Source: Typha latifolia (taxonomy: Eukaryota > Streptophyta > Magnoliopsida > Poales > Typhaceae). From it: DNA of 64,000 bases. The notes under the pieces are model-generated. The model was not told where the DNA came from and made no database searches. It worked only from the letters and a program-made list of their open reading frames with translations. Position numbers and translations under genes: made by a program. This document shows positions 35,008 through 46,934 of the stretch, piece by piece. Within the stretch, counting starts at the first letter, position 1, and the number at the start of each line of letters is the position of its first letter. The stretch is taken from contig CM034109.1 in the NCBI GenBank assembly GCA_019914945.1, positions 9,230,479 through 9,294,478 of the forward strand, written 5' to 3'.

Positions 35008-38000
35008 ATGGCGGAAAGGGGAGTACGAGGAGCGTCACAGATTCGACTCGTGCGTTGCCCCAATTGCAATAAGATCCTCCCCGAGCTCCCACTTCTCGCG
35101 GCTTATCGTTGTGGGGGCTGCAATGCTATCCTTCAAGGTATGCCTTTGATTCCCGTTTCGCTGAACTTTTTCGTAGGAAAAAAAAATAGATCTTTCATCC
35201 GTTTAATTAGTTTGTCTAGAATTCATGCCAATCTGTTGGTTTTGTTAATCTAGGTGTTACAGCAAGAAAACAAACTCCTGCATTAGGATCTTCACCAGAA
35301 AGATCTGATGGAGGTGAGATAAAATTTGTTGGTAATTTGGAGAATGGTTTGGATAGAGAACCTAACAGTGGTTCGGGTTTTTGTGCATATGAGAGTGCTA
35401 TGAGAGAACCTAAAGCCTCAGTCTTTGAAGCTACGGTCAAAAATACTACTTCCAATGTGGATGAATTGGCTAAAGAAAACATAGAGAGGAAGAGAGAAAA
35501 GAAGATGGGTATTGGATATGTTGATAGGGATCTCAGAGTTTGTGAGAAAGAAGCTTTGGAGGGCGGAGAAAGGTTCAGAGCATCAATACCGCGTGAAGCT
35601 TCAAAGGATCAGAAAATGGGCATTCCATTTTCTTCTACTTCCATCGAAGGCCGACTTGGTAAGTATAGGAGACCTACTAGCCGGTATGCCAATGAAGACC
35701 TCAACAAGAAGCAGAGTCCAGCAGGAACCAGGAGAGTTGACTACCTCGAGCAAGATCCAGTGGAGCTCTTAAGGAAGCTTGATGAATTGAGAGATCAGAT
35801 TACTCGATCTTGTGAATTTATGGGCAAACAGAGAGAAGCAGAACCCAGGAATAGAAGGGCAGCCTCGTCTTCCTTCAACCATAAACACCATAGCCCTTGG
35901 TTTTCTGAAGAAGAACAGCCACCGTTCAATCGGATCAATGCTACACGTTCACATCATCTGAATAGGCATGATATGGGAATGCCAAATTTTCACTCTCCTG
36001 TGCAATCATCGAATGGTATTCATGGATATCAGGAAAGATACAGGAGAGTGCCTTATGATCCCTACGCTGAGTATGCAGAAAGACCAAGGGACAGTTATCT
36101 CTATAGTCAGTTTGATCTAGATCCTGTCACGTCTGATCAAAATTATGGCTTTTACCATCAACCTGCCTGCTCATGTTTGCACTGCTATCAACATTTGCTT
36201 CCTCCTGGGCGAGTTCCGCCCATTTCCATTAGTTATCAAAGAGCAGGAAATCGTGGGTTTCCTGCTGCTGATAGATCATCATTGTTAAGTTCAGAAAACT
36301 ATGACAGAAGATTTATAGATTCGTCCTTGTATTCTCACAAGTTACAGACCCAGAAAAGGGTATCACTCCGTAGCAAGAGGGTGGAACGCCTTTGTCGACC
36401 TATTGGTGGTGCTGCTCCATTCATAATATGCTCTAATTGTTTTGAATTGCTTCAGCTACCTTCTAAAATCCCTCACATGTCTGAGAAATCAAATAAGCTG
36501 CGTTGTGGGTCATGCTCTCAGGCGATCATATTCGAACTTGATGAAAAGGTGTTTGCTTTTTCCATGACCTGGTCAGCTGTTCCCATGATTGTTAACAATG
36601 GAAGCTGCAATTATCGGATGAACCAAAATTTGCAGCATCAGAACGTTATTGGTGGAAATCCTGTTCCTCCTATGATAAGTCCAGAGGATGACATCCATCC
36701 TGCAGATGATGATCCAGTTCCTCCTATGAGAAGTCATCAAATGGTGGAAAATGAATGTGGGTTAAACATGAGCTGTTCAGTAAAAATGCAGTCTCCCTCC
36801 ACATCTTCCAGCAAGTCCAGAGATGTGGAGAGCCTAGAGAATATGGGATGTGGAGAGACCAGAGATTATAGGTCAGGCAATGTGGAGAGCCAAGATTTGC
36901 AGTATCACAAGCTTATTGATGGAAGTTCTGTTTTCCCTCATTGTGAAAATCATGATAACCCACAAGATGACCTCAAATCTTCAGATGATAATCCGATATC
37001 TCCTGCAATAATACATCAAATTACAGAAAAGGAACGTGGGTCAAGCATGAACTTTCCAGCAAAAACCGAGGTTCTCTCCACATCTTCCAGTAGTTCTGGG
37101 GATGACCATGGAGAGACCAGAGAATGCAGGTCTGGGGATGCGGAGAACCCAGATTTGCACAAGCATGAGCTTAGTAATGGAAATTCTGTTCTGTCTCACT
37201 CTAAAGATTATGACAGCCCACGAAATGAAATTCATTCTACAGGTAATAAATTAGTTTCCCCTACAACAGATTATCAAATGACAGAAAAAGGATCTGGGTT
37301 AAACATGAACTATTCAACAAAAATGGAGGTTTTCTCCACATCTTCTATTAGGTCTAGGGATGTGGAGTGTCCAGGGGATTTAAGATGTGGCCAGACCAGA
37401 GAATCTAAGTCCACGAATGTAGAGAACCAAGATTTACACTGTCATGAGAATTTTGATGGAAATTCTGTATTAGCTCAATCTAAAGTATATGACAGCATAC
37501 AAGATGAAATCCATTCTGCAGATGATGATCCAGGTTCTCCTGCAATGAGTGACCAACTGTCAGAAAAAGAATGCGGGCCTAACATGAACTGTTCAGAAAA
37601 AATGGAAGGTTGCAACACGTTTTCTAGCAGATCTGGGAATGAGGAGAGCCCAGAGAATATAGGATCTCAGAGAGATTCATCAAGCCTTAACAAATTGTCA
37701 TTTGATGCTCAAGTGGCTTCATATGTTTTTGGGTTGCAGAAGAATTCTGTCCATCCATTCTTTAGTCAAGATATGGATGATTTTGAAGATGAAATCATGA
37801 GCAGTAATTCTGGTTATGAGAATGTGGTTAAGGGTGATTTAAAGCAGCAGTCCATTGAAGATGCTCAACTAGCAAATGAAATGGATTTATCATTTACTCG
37901 GTATCCATATTCTGGATTTTCTGAAGGCTCAGTTGAAGTTGGACATGGTGAAGATCAACCTATAGTTGGTAAGAGTGGTAATTCATTTTTTGCTGGTCTG

Positions 38001-39041
38001 ATAAAGAAAAGCTTGAAGGACTTCTCTTTATTTAATCAATCAGTTGAGAGTGGTAGATGTAAAGTTTCAGTTAATGGTCATCCTATTTCTGATCGTTTGC
38101 TTAAGAAGGCTGAGAAGAAAGCCGGTCCAATTGATCCTGGTGCCTACTGGTAAGTCATTGATCCACATTGATGATGTGGATTTTGAGTATTCTGAAATGT
38201 TAGATCTTACTGTCAAGCTTTTTATATAGTGCTCCTTGTCAATCTTTTACATTAGAAGTGCTAATGGAGAGATAGTGTTTCTTGTGATTCATGTTGGACT
38301 TGGATAGCAAAGACTTTATCTAAGTTCTCTTTTAAGCATGCTTATCTTAACCCAACTATTGTCCTTCTTACTTATGTCAGACCTCTTTCAAATTTAGGTA
38401 CGATTACCGTGCTGGATTTTGGGGTGTCATGGGACACGAATGCCTTGGCATTATTCCTGTAAGCTCAGTCCTTCTTCATTATGCTCCACCAGCTTTTCCA
38501 CGGTAATACTAATAGAATGTTACCTTGCAGTCCTTCATAAAAGAATTCAAATATCCCATGCCTAGAAACTGTGCTGATGGGAACACTGGAGTTCTTGTCA
38601 ATGGGAGAGAGCTTAATCAGAAAGATTTGGATTTGCTTGTGGAGAGAGGGCTCCAGCGTACGTCCAGGCGCTCTTACATTATTGAAATGTCAGGAAAAGT
38701 TCTCGATGAAGCATCTGGCAAAGAGCTACATAATCTTGGCAAGCTTGCCCCAACGTAAGTTTCTCAGTTTTAAATGAACCTATGTTTGTGAGATTTTCCT
38801 TGGCAAAGATGGAGATTAATCATTATATCATAGAATGAGCACAAATGATTGAATTAGTTCAAACATTAATGTTTGATCCATACAGCTTGTGTTTTCCTTT
38901 CCTTTTATGTAGGTTTTTTGATTTATTAGTATACTTTTTTTTCTATGTATTTGAATTTCTCTAAACTTCAATCTCTTGATGATCAGAGTTGAAATTTTGA
39001 AACGCGGATTTGGCATGCATGCTCCCAAAGAGCTAAGTTAG
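35008..39041 (+). CDS. ENHANCED DISEASE RESISTANCE 4-like zinc-ribbon protein, 5 exons, 1121 aa
   Basis: Exons are 35008-35137, 35254-38149, 38398-38458, 38531-38754 and 38987-39041; GT-AG borders and phases agree. The N terminus has a zinc ribbon (RLVRCPNCNKILPELP ... YRCGGCNAIL). The middle carries the DUF3133-type region (RVERLCRPIGGAAPFIICSNC ... KLRCGSCSQAI). The C terminus YWYDYRAGFWGVMGHECLG, YPMPRNCADGNTGVLVNGRE and RGFGMHAPKELS is the conserved block of EDR4-like proteins. Arabidopsis EDR4 modulates powdery mildew resistance through EDR1 and clathrin-linked trafficking; a similar role is inference. Between the DUF3133 region and the C-terminal block lie four degenerate repeats of 86-93 residues (about 36690-37640). 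The protein is long for the family partly because of these. Confidence 0.88.
36690..37640 (+). repeat. Four degenerate tandem repeats (259-279 bp) within the EDR4-like coding exon
   Basis: A GAATGTGGGTTAAACATG-like word recurs at 36753, 37032, 37291 and 37569. At protein level each unit carries a variant of DDxPxxP, then SHQMxEKExGxNMNxS, STSSxxS and GETRxxxSGxVExxDL. Spacing is always a multiple of three, keeping the frame. Confidence 0.8.
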
Positions 39042-41046
39042 CTTGCAGTCTTGAGTGCGGCCGTTGCTTATCAATATTCGCACGAAAGTTATACATGCGA
39101 GGAACAATAGTGAAGATGCCAGTGATAAAAGAAGAGGTAATTTTATCCAACAAGTCTTCTCATGAGGCTTAAGTTAAGATTGGATGTACTTGAATTATAT
39201 ATATCTGATATCCCATTATACATCATGTCCTGACAAAAGCCGTTCCATTCTTTCCATTATGATAACATGATATCATTCCTATTTTGCTTTTGACCAGCTT
39301 GTACTACTGATTCTATTCATCTGCTTATTTACGATGTGGTTATTCTATTCCTGGAGCTCTTTGTTCTTGTGCTCTGTTCCTTTGTTCTTGTCTGGTAGTT
39401 TAGAACTGATCATGTCACATAACAGAAAGACGAGGTATAACGTCACTATTATTGAGAAGTCGGTAGCAAAACGCTTCATATGGGGGAAGTCGTAAGAAAG
39501 CCGGCATCTCAGACACTCGACTAACCGAACTCTTCTCTGGTGGACTTCCATCTCAGAAGACGGTGGTAAGACACCGACTTCGCACTGCGGCTGAAATAGA
39601 AATTACCCCTTTCTGAAGCCGGCGCGGGAGATTCCGAACATGCCGACTTTATTTAGTTTCGGATACATCCTTGCTCTAGCCGACTTCCTCCTTTTCCTTT
39701 TACAAGTCGTTGCCGATTAATAACCTTCAGGCATCCATTTTAATTCAAACTAAATACTAAAATGCTTACATGGAAACTACTAATGCACTACCTTAGTGAT
39801 TGAATCTTACTAAATCATGATAGAAGTTATGAGTCAATTTTTTCATAGTAAATAATTATTTGAATTTTTTTTATTAATTATGATATGTGTATGATTTTGA
39901 GTTTATTGTGGCACCATTATTAAAGGATTTACAGAGGGAGTTAAATATAGTTAGGCTTAAATTGCATGGTAAGAAAATGATGAGATGGATATAGTTGATT
40001 TCAAGGGGGTTAGAAACTTGTTTAACTACTAATTTTTGACAACGTGATTCCAGATGTAGGCAATTCTAAGTTGGACAAACTAAATATTATAAAATAAGAG
40101 CCATTATTTAATCACATGAGGATGAAAAAAATATTAACGAAATAAAGGTCAACGTCTCTTAATAATTTACTGACAAGATTTTGATATGCATTTTGCGTAT
40201 CAAAAGATTAATAATTTATAATTGCTTACACCAATAATAATCGAGTTGGCTTACCTTGCACATATTAATATATTGCATCGATCCATAAACTTAGGGCCTC
40301 TTTTTCCCCGATCGTTGGGTAATTCTAAGGCCATGGTTTGTGTTTAAAATACAAAATAGTTTTTTTTACTGTGGCCGTAGATCTAGCCAAAAATTCATTT
40401 ATTGATGGGTATGTACTATTTCTTTCCGAAAATTTAATGTCACAAACTAATGGGAGAATGAGGAATAAATTGCATGGCTTACCATGTCAGACGAGTTTAA
40501 AAGATAATTTAATATTGGAAATATTGAGTTTCCCCCATCGTAATTTAGCCAAAGTTCAACTTTATATACTTTAAATTTAAAAACCTAACCTTTGTATGTA
40601 AATACAATTGCTAAATAGTTAAAGTAGCTCTACAATCCTCAAAGTAGACTATTCTTTCGTATTTTTGTTAATTAATATGTTATAATTTAATATGGATCAT
40701 AGAGATTGAGTACTAAAAGTTAAAATATACAAGATATATGGTAAATTGTAATTTACCCTTCAATCTTGCAATCTCAGACATTTAGTCAACCGAGATGCCA
40801 ATTAAATCACTCCACCTTCTCCAATTAAATAGGTGTCAGGATGTAGTTACCCCTAATAACTCCACCAATCCGCATCCGGATCCGAACCCGATAGCACCGC
40901 ACCCGATAGAGAGGAAATCGAGGCAGCATCAGCGTGAGGTATTTAACTATCTATACAAATCCATCCCTCTAAAATATTAAAACCACGCAACTCCTTCCCG
41001 ACCTCTCCTCCTCCTCCTCCTCCTCCTCTCCCTCCCTCCAAAACCC
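39042..41046. other. Spacer between EDR4-like and GABA transporter genes
   Basis: 39430-39730 is rich in AAGTCG, AGCCGGC and GCCGACTT words, unlike the AT-rich flanks; it may be a fragment of a repeat. The remainder is AT-rich. 41005-41035 is the (CTC)n leader of the transporter gene. Confidence 0.4.
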
Positions 41047-44000
41047 ATGGGAGAAGCCACACCGAAAGAAGATCCGATAGACGGCGGCGCAGCCTTCGTG
41101 CTCGAATCCAAAGGTCTATCTCTTGCACCTCGCCATTTATATATGCACATATATATAAATATATAATAAGATGCGATTAATTAACGTTACGCAATCGATC
41201 GTACACAAATCCCAATTTGGATCAGGGAATTGGTGGCATGCTGGTTTCCATCTGACCACCGCCATCGTTGGGCCGACGGTATTAACGCTGCCATACGCGT
41301 TGAGGGGCATGGGATGGGGGCTTGGGTTGTCTTCTCTCACGGTGGTCGCCGCCGTGACATTTTACGCGTATCTTCTCATGTCGAGGGTCCTCGACCACTG
41401 CGAAAGCCAGGGCCGCCGCCATATTAGGTTTCGCGAGCTGGCCGCCGACGTTCTCGGTATACATATTTCTCTTTCAAAGTCGAAGACGATGCATATATAT
41501 ATGTATGTATGTGATTGGATTAATCTTGGGTTGGATTTTAGGATCGGGATGGATGTTTTACTTCGTGGTGAGCGTGCAGACGGCGATCAACATGGGAGTA
41601 GGGATTGGTGCTATATTGCTTGCAGGGGATTCACTGGAGGTAGCTAAGCTTTCAACAACCTTCTTTCTTTCTTTCTCTTTAGTTTTGGAGCTATCGCGTT
41701 TTTAATGGCTGACTTCGATCGTTTTCGTTGGGTGGGTCGATGCCAAATTTTGGAATTTTGGGAATGGGTTCATTATGATGATGTTAAATATTTGGAGCAA
41801 TTAGACTTGGATCATGCCTGGAATCCCCAAATCAATCAACAATTTGGGTTTGAATGGATTTCATTATATATGTCATGAAAAGTTGATATCAGATCAACGT
41901 TCTTGTACTGTTTGGTAGCTAACTTGACATTATTCTCTTTATGTCACATTAACGTTGTAATCTTGGCACTTGCATGGGGCCGGAGAAGATAATGTACTCA
42001 AATCTTTCACCAGATGGACCCCTAAAACTATACCACTTCATCATTATCGTCACCGTGGTGCTAATCTTTCTATCTCAATTGCCATCCTTCCACTCTCTTC
42101 GGTACATCAACCTCGCTTCACTTCTCCTGAGCCTGGGCTACACGTTGCTCGTTGTCATAGGTTGCATTCGTGCAGGTCATTTTCTAACCCTAACTTGCTT
42201 TACTTTTTTTAATATACATATCTTATGTTTTATTCTTAAATCTTATAATTTTTTTCTTAAATTAATTATGAGCCGTAATTTATAAGTTAGTCAAATAAAG
42301 TACCATCTAGTATATGACAAATTATTCGATAAAAATTATTAATTTCTCTCTCCTAATTGAACGGTTAAAATTAGATAGTACTAAATAAAATTAATCAAAA
42401 GTACATATCATTTCTCTAAATAGTATGAGTAAATTAGTCATATTTTATTTCTTTCTCTTAGTTATCTATTTTATCTAAAAAATAAGAATAATAATAAATT
42501 GGTAAAAGTTGACACTCCTATTATTAAGGAAATGCTTATAATATTTAAATTCTAATATTTTTATAAGTTTATCTAGACACATATGTAAAAAAATATTTTT
42601 AATTTATTAATAGATAAAAAAATATTTTTAATAACTAATTAGTTAGTATCAACTCATTGCTCCTAATATATAGCCAACTCGGTCAACTCTACTAAGAAAT
42701 AAGCTATAACAAATTTAAATAGATATACAATATTTTAATAAAAAAATTATTAAATATCAATCTCAATATATCTCTACCGATTGACAGAATATAACGATTG
42801 AGCTGCAATTATGGATTTATATTATCTTTTAGCAACTCTGCACTTTATATATCATCGTGCTAGGAAATTAGTGGCTGCCGTTTTAAATTCTTAATCCAGC
42901 TAGGGAGAATTAGATACCTCGATTTTATAAATGAGAGGACTTACCGGAAAGATATAATTAATATTCGGATTCTCGTGCCACTGCTATCATCTTCTTTTTT
43001 GTTTTATTATAATAAGTTGCTTCCATAATGGATCCTATCTTGGACTTATCAGGATTGCTTTAGTAGAAATGCTGAGCAATTATTTTGATTAAAAGTGCCT
43101 ACATACAAATAAAGTTTAGCAGTTGAGGTTGAAACAATTATCTTATTGTGTTTGCTTGTTTTACTACAGTGGCTTAGATTTAATCTCTCTAAGAACCCTG
43201 CGGCTTCTTTCGTTGGATGGTTGATTTAATTGTTCGAAAAGAAAAAGAAAATAGAAAAGAATTTTGAAGCCTATTAAGCTATTGGGGCACAACTGGGCCT
43301 GGCCCTAAATAATCTCTGCTTGCAAGTCACAGTCTTTCTCTGTTCCCAGGTTTCTCAAAAGATGCTCCACCGAAGGAATACTCACTGGACTCCTCTAAAT
43401 CTGAGAGATCCTTCAATGCGTTCACGTCCATCTCCATCTTGGCTTCCGTCTTCGGGAATGGGATATTACCAGAAATTCAAGTAATGATAGTTTCTTAGTA
43501 GTTTTCAAGTGTGCAAGTTGAAACCAATTCATATTTGAATTGGACAGTAACCTTTCAGGCTACGTTGGCACCTCCGGCAACTGGGAAAATGGTGAAGGGG
43601 CTAATACTTTGCTACTCTGTCATATTTGTTACGTTCTACTCCGCTGCCATCTCTGGGTATTGGGCATTTGGGAAACAAGTGCAATCCAACGTCCTCAAGA
43701 GTTTATTACCAGATAGTGGACCTTCGTTAGCTCCTACATGGCTACTAGGCCTCGCAGTGATCTTCATTCTCCTTCAACTCCTCGCCATTGGTTTGGTATG
43801 TTGTCAACCAATCATGTCGGCGGAAACGAGATCGTCGAGATCGTATATACTCCATACTAAACAAACTTGTTCTACAGGTATACTCTCAAGTGGCCTACGA
43901 GATAATGGAGAAGAACTCAGCTGATGTTCAACAAGGGATGTTCTCCAAAAGGAATCTAATTCCGAGGATAGTGTTAAGGACACTATACATGGTGTTCTGC

Positions 44001-44267
44001 GCATTCATGGCGGCGATGCTTCCCTTCTTCGGCGACATCGTCGCGGTCGTGGGTGCTATTGGCTTCATCCCGCTTGATTTCGTGCTTCCTATGCTTCTCT
44101 ATAACATGGCAATTGCTCCTCCGAAAAACTCTCTTGTTTACTGGATCAATATCTCCATTATGGTGATCTTCACCGGCGTCGGGATCACCGGCGCATTCGC
44201 ATCTGTCAGGAAGCTTGTTCTTGACGCGAACCAGTTTAAGCTCTTCAGTAACAATGTGGTGGATTGA
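41047..44267 (+). CDS. GAT1: GABA transporter 1-like amino acid permease (AAAP family), 7 exons, 446 aa
   Basis: Exons are 41047-41113, 41226-41456, 41542-41639, 41989-42175, 43350-43480, 43559-43795 and 43878-44267, all in consistent phase. The start of exon 4 at 41989 was chosen because it restores [15 protein letters not shown]. The product reads [70 protein letters not shown] and [16 protein letters not shown]. These features mark the plant amino acid/auxin permease family, GAT1 branch, with 10-11 predicted membrane helices. GAT1 imports GABA with protons across the plasma membrane. Length is near the Arabidopsis protein (about 450). The long fourth intron (42176-43349) is AT-rich and empty. 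Confidence 0.93.
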
Positions 44268-44529
44268 AATATTAACTGTTAGGGTGTGACCAATCAAATG
44301 GGTATGTATCACTTTCATTCTGCTCCTTTCTTTCTTTATTTTTGCTCTGTTTTGAGCGTGGAATTTATGATTTTCTAGGACACAAGACCTTTTATGCAAA
44401 TTTACCGATATGTGCATAGAAGCATAGGATTACGCGGTGCCGTGTAAGGAATCTTTCCTTTGTACAATGATGGGTATCAGAATCAGAAAAAATATATATA
44501 AAGAAATAGAATGAAGATTGAAACTCAAA

Positions 44530-44632
44530 TTCGAGTTAATGGACGGGGAGATGGGGACTAAAAGGCTCGTAGCCGTGGTCAGGAATTAGAGAGGCCGGGA
44601 CTAAAAGGGCTTATCTGAGGAGGGTTTTTCAA
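44530..44632 (+). pseudogene. Isolated UGT C-terminal fragment
   Basis: This stretch (GAGTTAATGGACGGGGAGAT..., GGCTCGTAGCCGTGG..., TTATCTGAGGAGGG) is a decayed copy of the C-terminal coding region of the UGT copy at 48145-48240. Stops and small deletions break the frame. It lies upstream of the N-terminal fragments of the next pseudogene, so the order is scrambled. Confidence 0.7.
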
Positions 44633-44867
44633 ATTTAGATTTAAAGATGTGATAAAAAAAAAAGTTGGCAGACTTAAAATAGTAAAAAAGAAACATTTGA
44701 TTCAAACCCAACTTATTTATATCTCTATGGTTCAAACCCAATTAATCATTTTTTAAACCCATTTTTCTATTTTTCTTCGTCGTAACCTTGTGGGAAAATT
44801 GCCCATAAAAAGAACTTGCGGCAGAACAACACAGGAATACTTATGTGATTAATTCCAGCAGCTAACC

Positions 44868-45525
44868 ATGGCGGCGGAGATCATTATCGAACAACCCCGT
44901 CGGCATGCACATCGTCTTCCTCGTGAGCCCTGGCATATATAGGCCACCATGGCTTCACTGACTCCCTCCTCTCTTACTCCAATTAACTTCTCCTCCCCGA
45001 AGAAATCCGTCACTCTCTCCTCCCTCCCCTCCGACGCGATCATCGAGACGCACCTCGCCGTCCCCCCATGTACTACTACCGCCCGCGCTCCTCTTTTACC
45101 TCCCTACCCTCGACGAGAGCACCTCGTGCGACTTCCGCGACCTGCCCGAACCAGTTCGTCTGCCCGGATGCCCCGGTCCATGGAGAAGACCTCGGCGTCG
45201 GCCTATACTTAGAGCCTCCCCTACGGGGAAGACTGATCATGGAGCGGAAGGCATTTCGGTCAACAATGGAGCTGGACGTCATCAAAGCTCTTCGAGATCA
45301 GCAAGAAGTTGGGAATCCACCGGTCTACTGCGGCTGGAACTCGACCTTGTAGTAGAGCACGTTGCATGGCGTGCCAATGATCACGTGGTCATTGTTTTCG
45401 TGAACGCAGCTAGCGTTGCTGGTGGATGGTGTTAAGATCGCACCGAGGCGAAAAGCTCGGGTGGATGGAATTAATCTTTCCAAGAGATCTAGAAGATATG
45501 GAAGGTGGCACTGGAGTTAAATACT
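44868..45525 (+). pseudogene. UGT72-like glycosyltransferase pseudogene with several internal deletions
   Basis: The sequence begins with an ATG (MAAEIIIEQPRRHAH) in a setting like the intact N terminus, then loses the frame. Recognisable UGT pieces follow in order: NFSSPKKS..., LPTLDE-like DEST, a CDFRDLPEPVRLPG-coding stretch at 45126-45165, MELDVIKALRDQQ, then CGWNST of the PSPG box, and DGVKIAP-like sequence to about 45500. Large parts between these, including most of the PSPG box, are deleted. It is clearly non-functional and a paralogue of the copy 2 kb downstream. Confidence 0.82.
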
Positions 45526-45548
45526 TAGTAGAGGGGGGAAATGTTTCT

Positions 45549-45550
<2 letters not shown>

Positions 45551-45617
<67 letters not shown>
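45551..45617. repeat. (CT)n-(AT)n compound microsatellite
   Basis: About 52 bp of CT repeats run directly into about 15 bp of TA repeats, just after the UGT pseudogene. Confidence 0.95.
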
Positions 45618-45659
45618 GGTAATTCACTTTGTGTCAGCTTCTTCGATCGAATGGTATAA

Positions 45660-46890
45660 CACAACAAGCACATATACGAATGCTATGCGTCTTTAGAACG
45701 CAACCAATTGAATTGCGGATATATTCTAGTTGTGGGAACTTTCGAACAACTTGTAAGGGACCACAAGGACCAGTTGTTGGGTGATCTCAAGCTTCTGTTA
45801 ATTACTTCGCTAGTATAGAATATTATAACGTCGCCTTTATTCTCTCTGCCTGGATGACGAATATGATTCTTTTCTAATCGATGGTTCTATGCAAGAAATG
45901 TTCTTTGATAATTAATTTGATATTAACATGCATTCTCCAATGATCGTTGTGTCTCCTCTTTGACTATTTCTTTTCCAAAATAAAATAAAATAAAAGATGG
46001 CCGTTTCACTACAAAACTTTGTGCTCCTTCAAATTAAGTAACTGCATCGTCCTTCTCTTGTATTTCCATTCTTTTTTTTGTATCAATATCTTTGCTTTTT
46101 TCATCGTATCCACTCTTAATTTCTTAAATCTTTGGCCATAATAGAAACGTAAAATCTATAATAAAAGGCTACTTGTTGCCTTTTGTATTTCAAACTAATT
46201 GCTCGCACCCCACCACCCCTAAATCAATAGAATATTCCCATATACTGTTTTATTTTCAGATATGTGTATTTTAATATTAAAAACTAAAGTATATAATAGG
46301 AAATTCAAATTTGATTAATTGATAAATTTTAGATATGTTTTCTCTTTTTTCATACCTAAAATATTTAAAATTAAATTATTCTAACAGATAATAATTTTAT
46401 AAGTATTCTGTATGATTAGAGACCCCCTCCAATCAAATTTTCTTTCTCCGCCCTGTCTTTATTCTTCTTTTTATTCCACATCGCATGCAATAGATTTCTT
46501 TTCTCGTAATTAACATAAGATATTAAGTAGTTGAATATGGTCATCAGTTTTCCTTTTTTTTTTCTTTTGTTTTTTTTTTCCAAAATTAGAACTAGTAAAC
46601 CCAACTTAATTATATTTCTGTGGTATTGTAGTCCTCGTCAATAATTTGAGCAACGTATATTTTTCTGATTAATTACCGAAACGTTGATTGACCAATTGGG
46701 CTTCTGGACTCATCTTGGTTCGTAGAGAATAATCTTCCTGTGTGGGAATAAAGAATATGAACTACTCAGTCTCTAAAATAAACCATGAAAGGCTTCGTTT
46801 GGACGACTCCTTTCTCCTTCGATCTTAATTTGCTTATAAAAACGTAGAATTACTTCCCGCCATTTCCCAACCGTGAAACAGCCCAAGGAT
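45660..46890. other. AT-rich spacer between UGT pseudogene and second UGT copy
   Basis: No coding frame is supported. Runs of T and short AT repeats dominate. Confidence 0.5.
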
Positions 46891-46900
46891 TTATATATAC
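46890..46900 (+). promoter_or_regulatory. TATA box of the UGT copy
   Basis: TTTATATATAC lies about 35 bp before the ATG at 46935, an appropriate spacing for a short leader. Its preservation suggests the damage downstream is young. Confidence 0.5.
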
Positions 46901-46934
46901 ACCTGACTGTAAAGACTCCAACAGCTAGCTAGCA

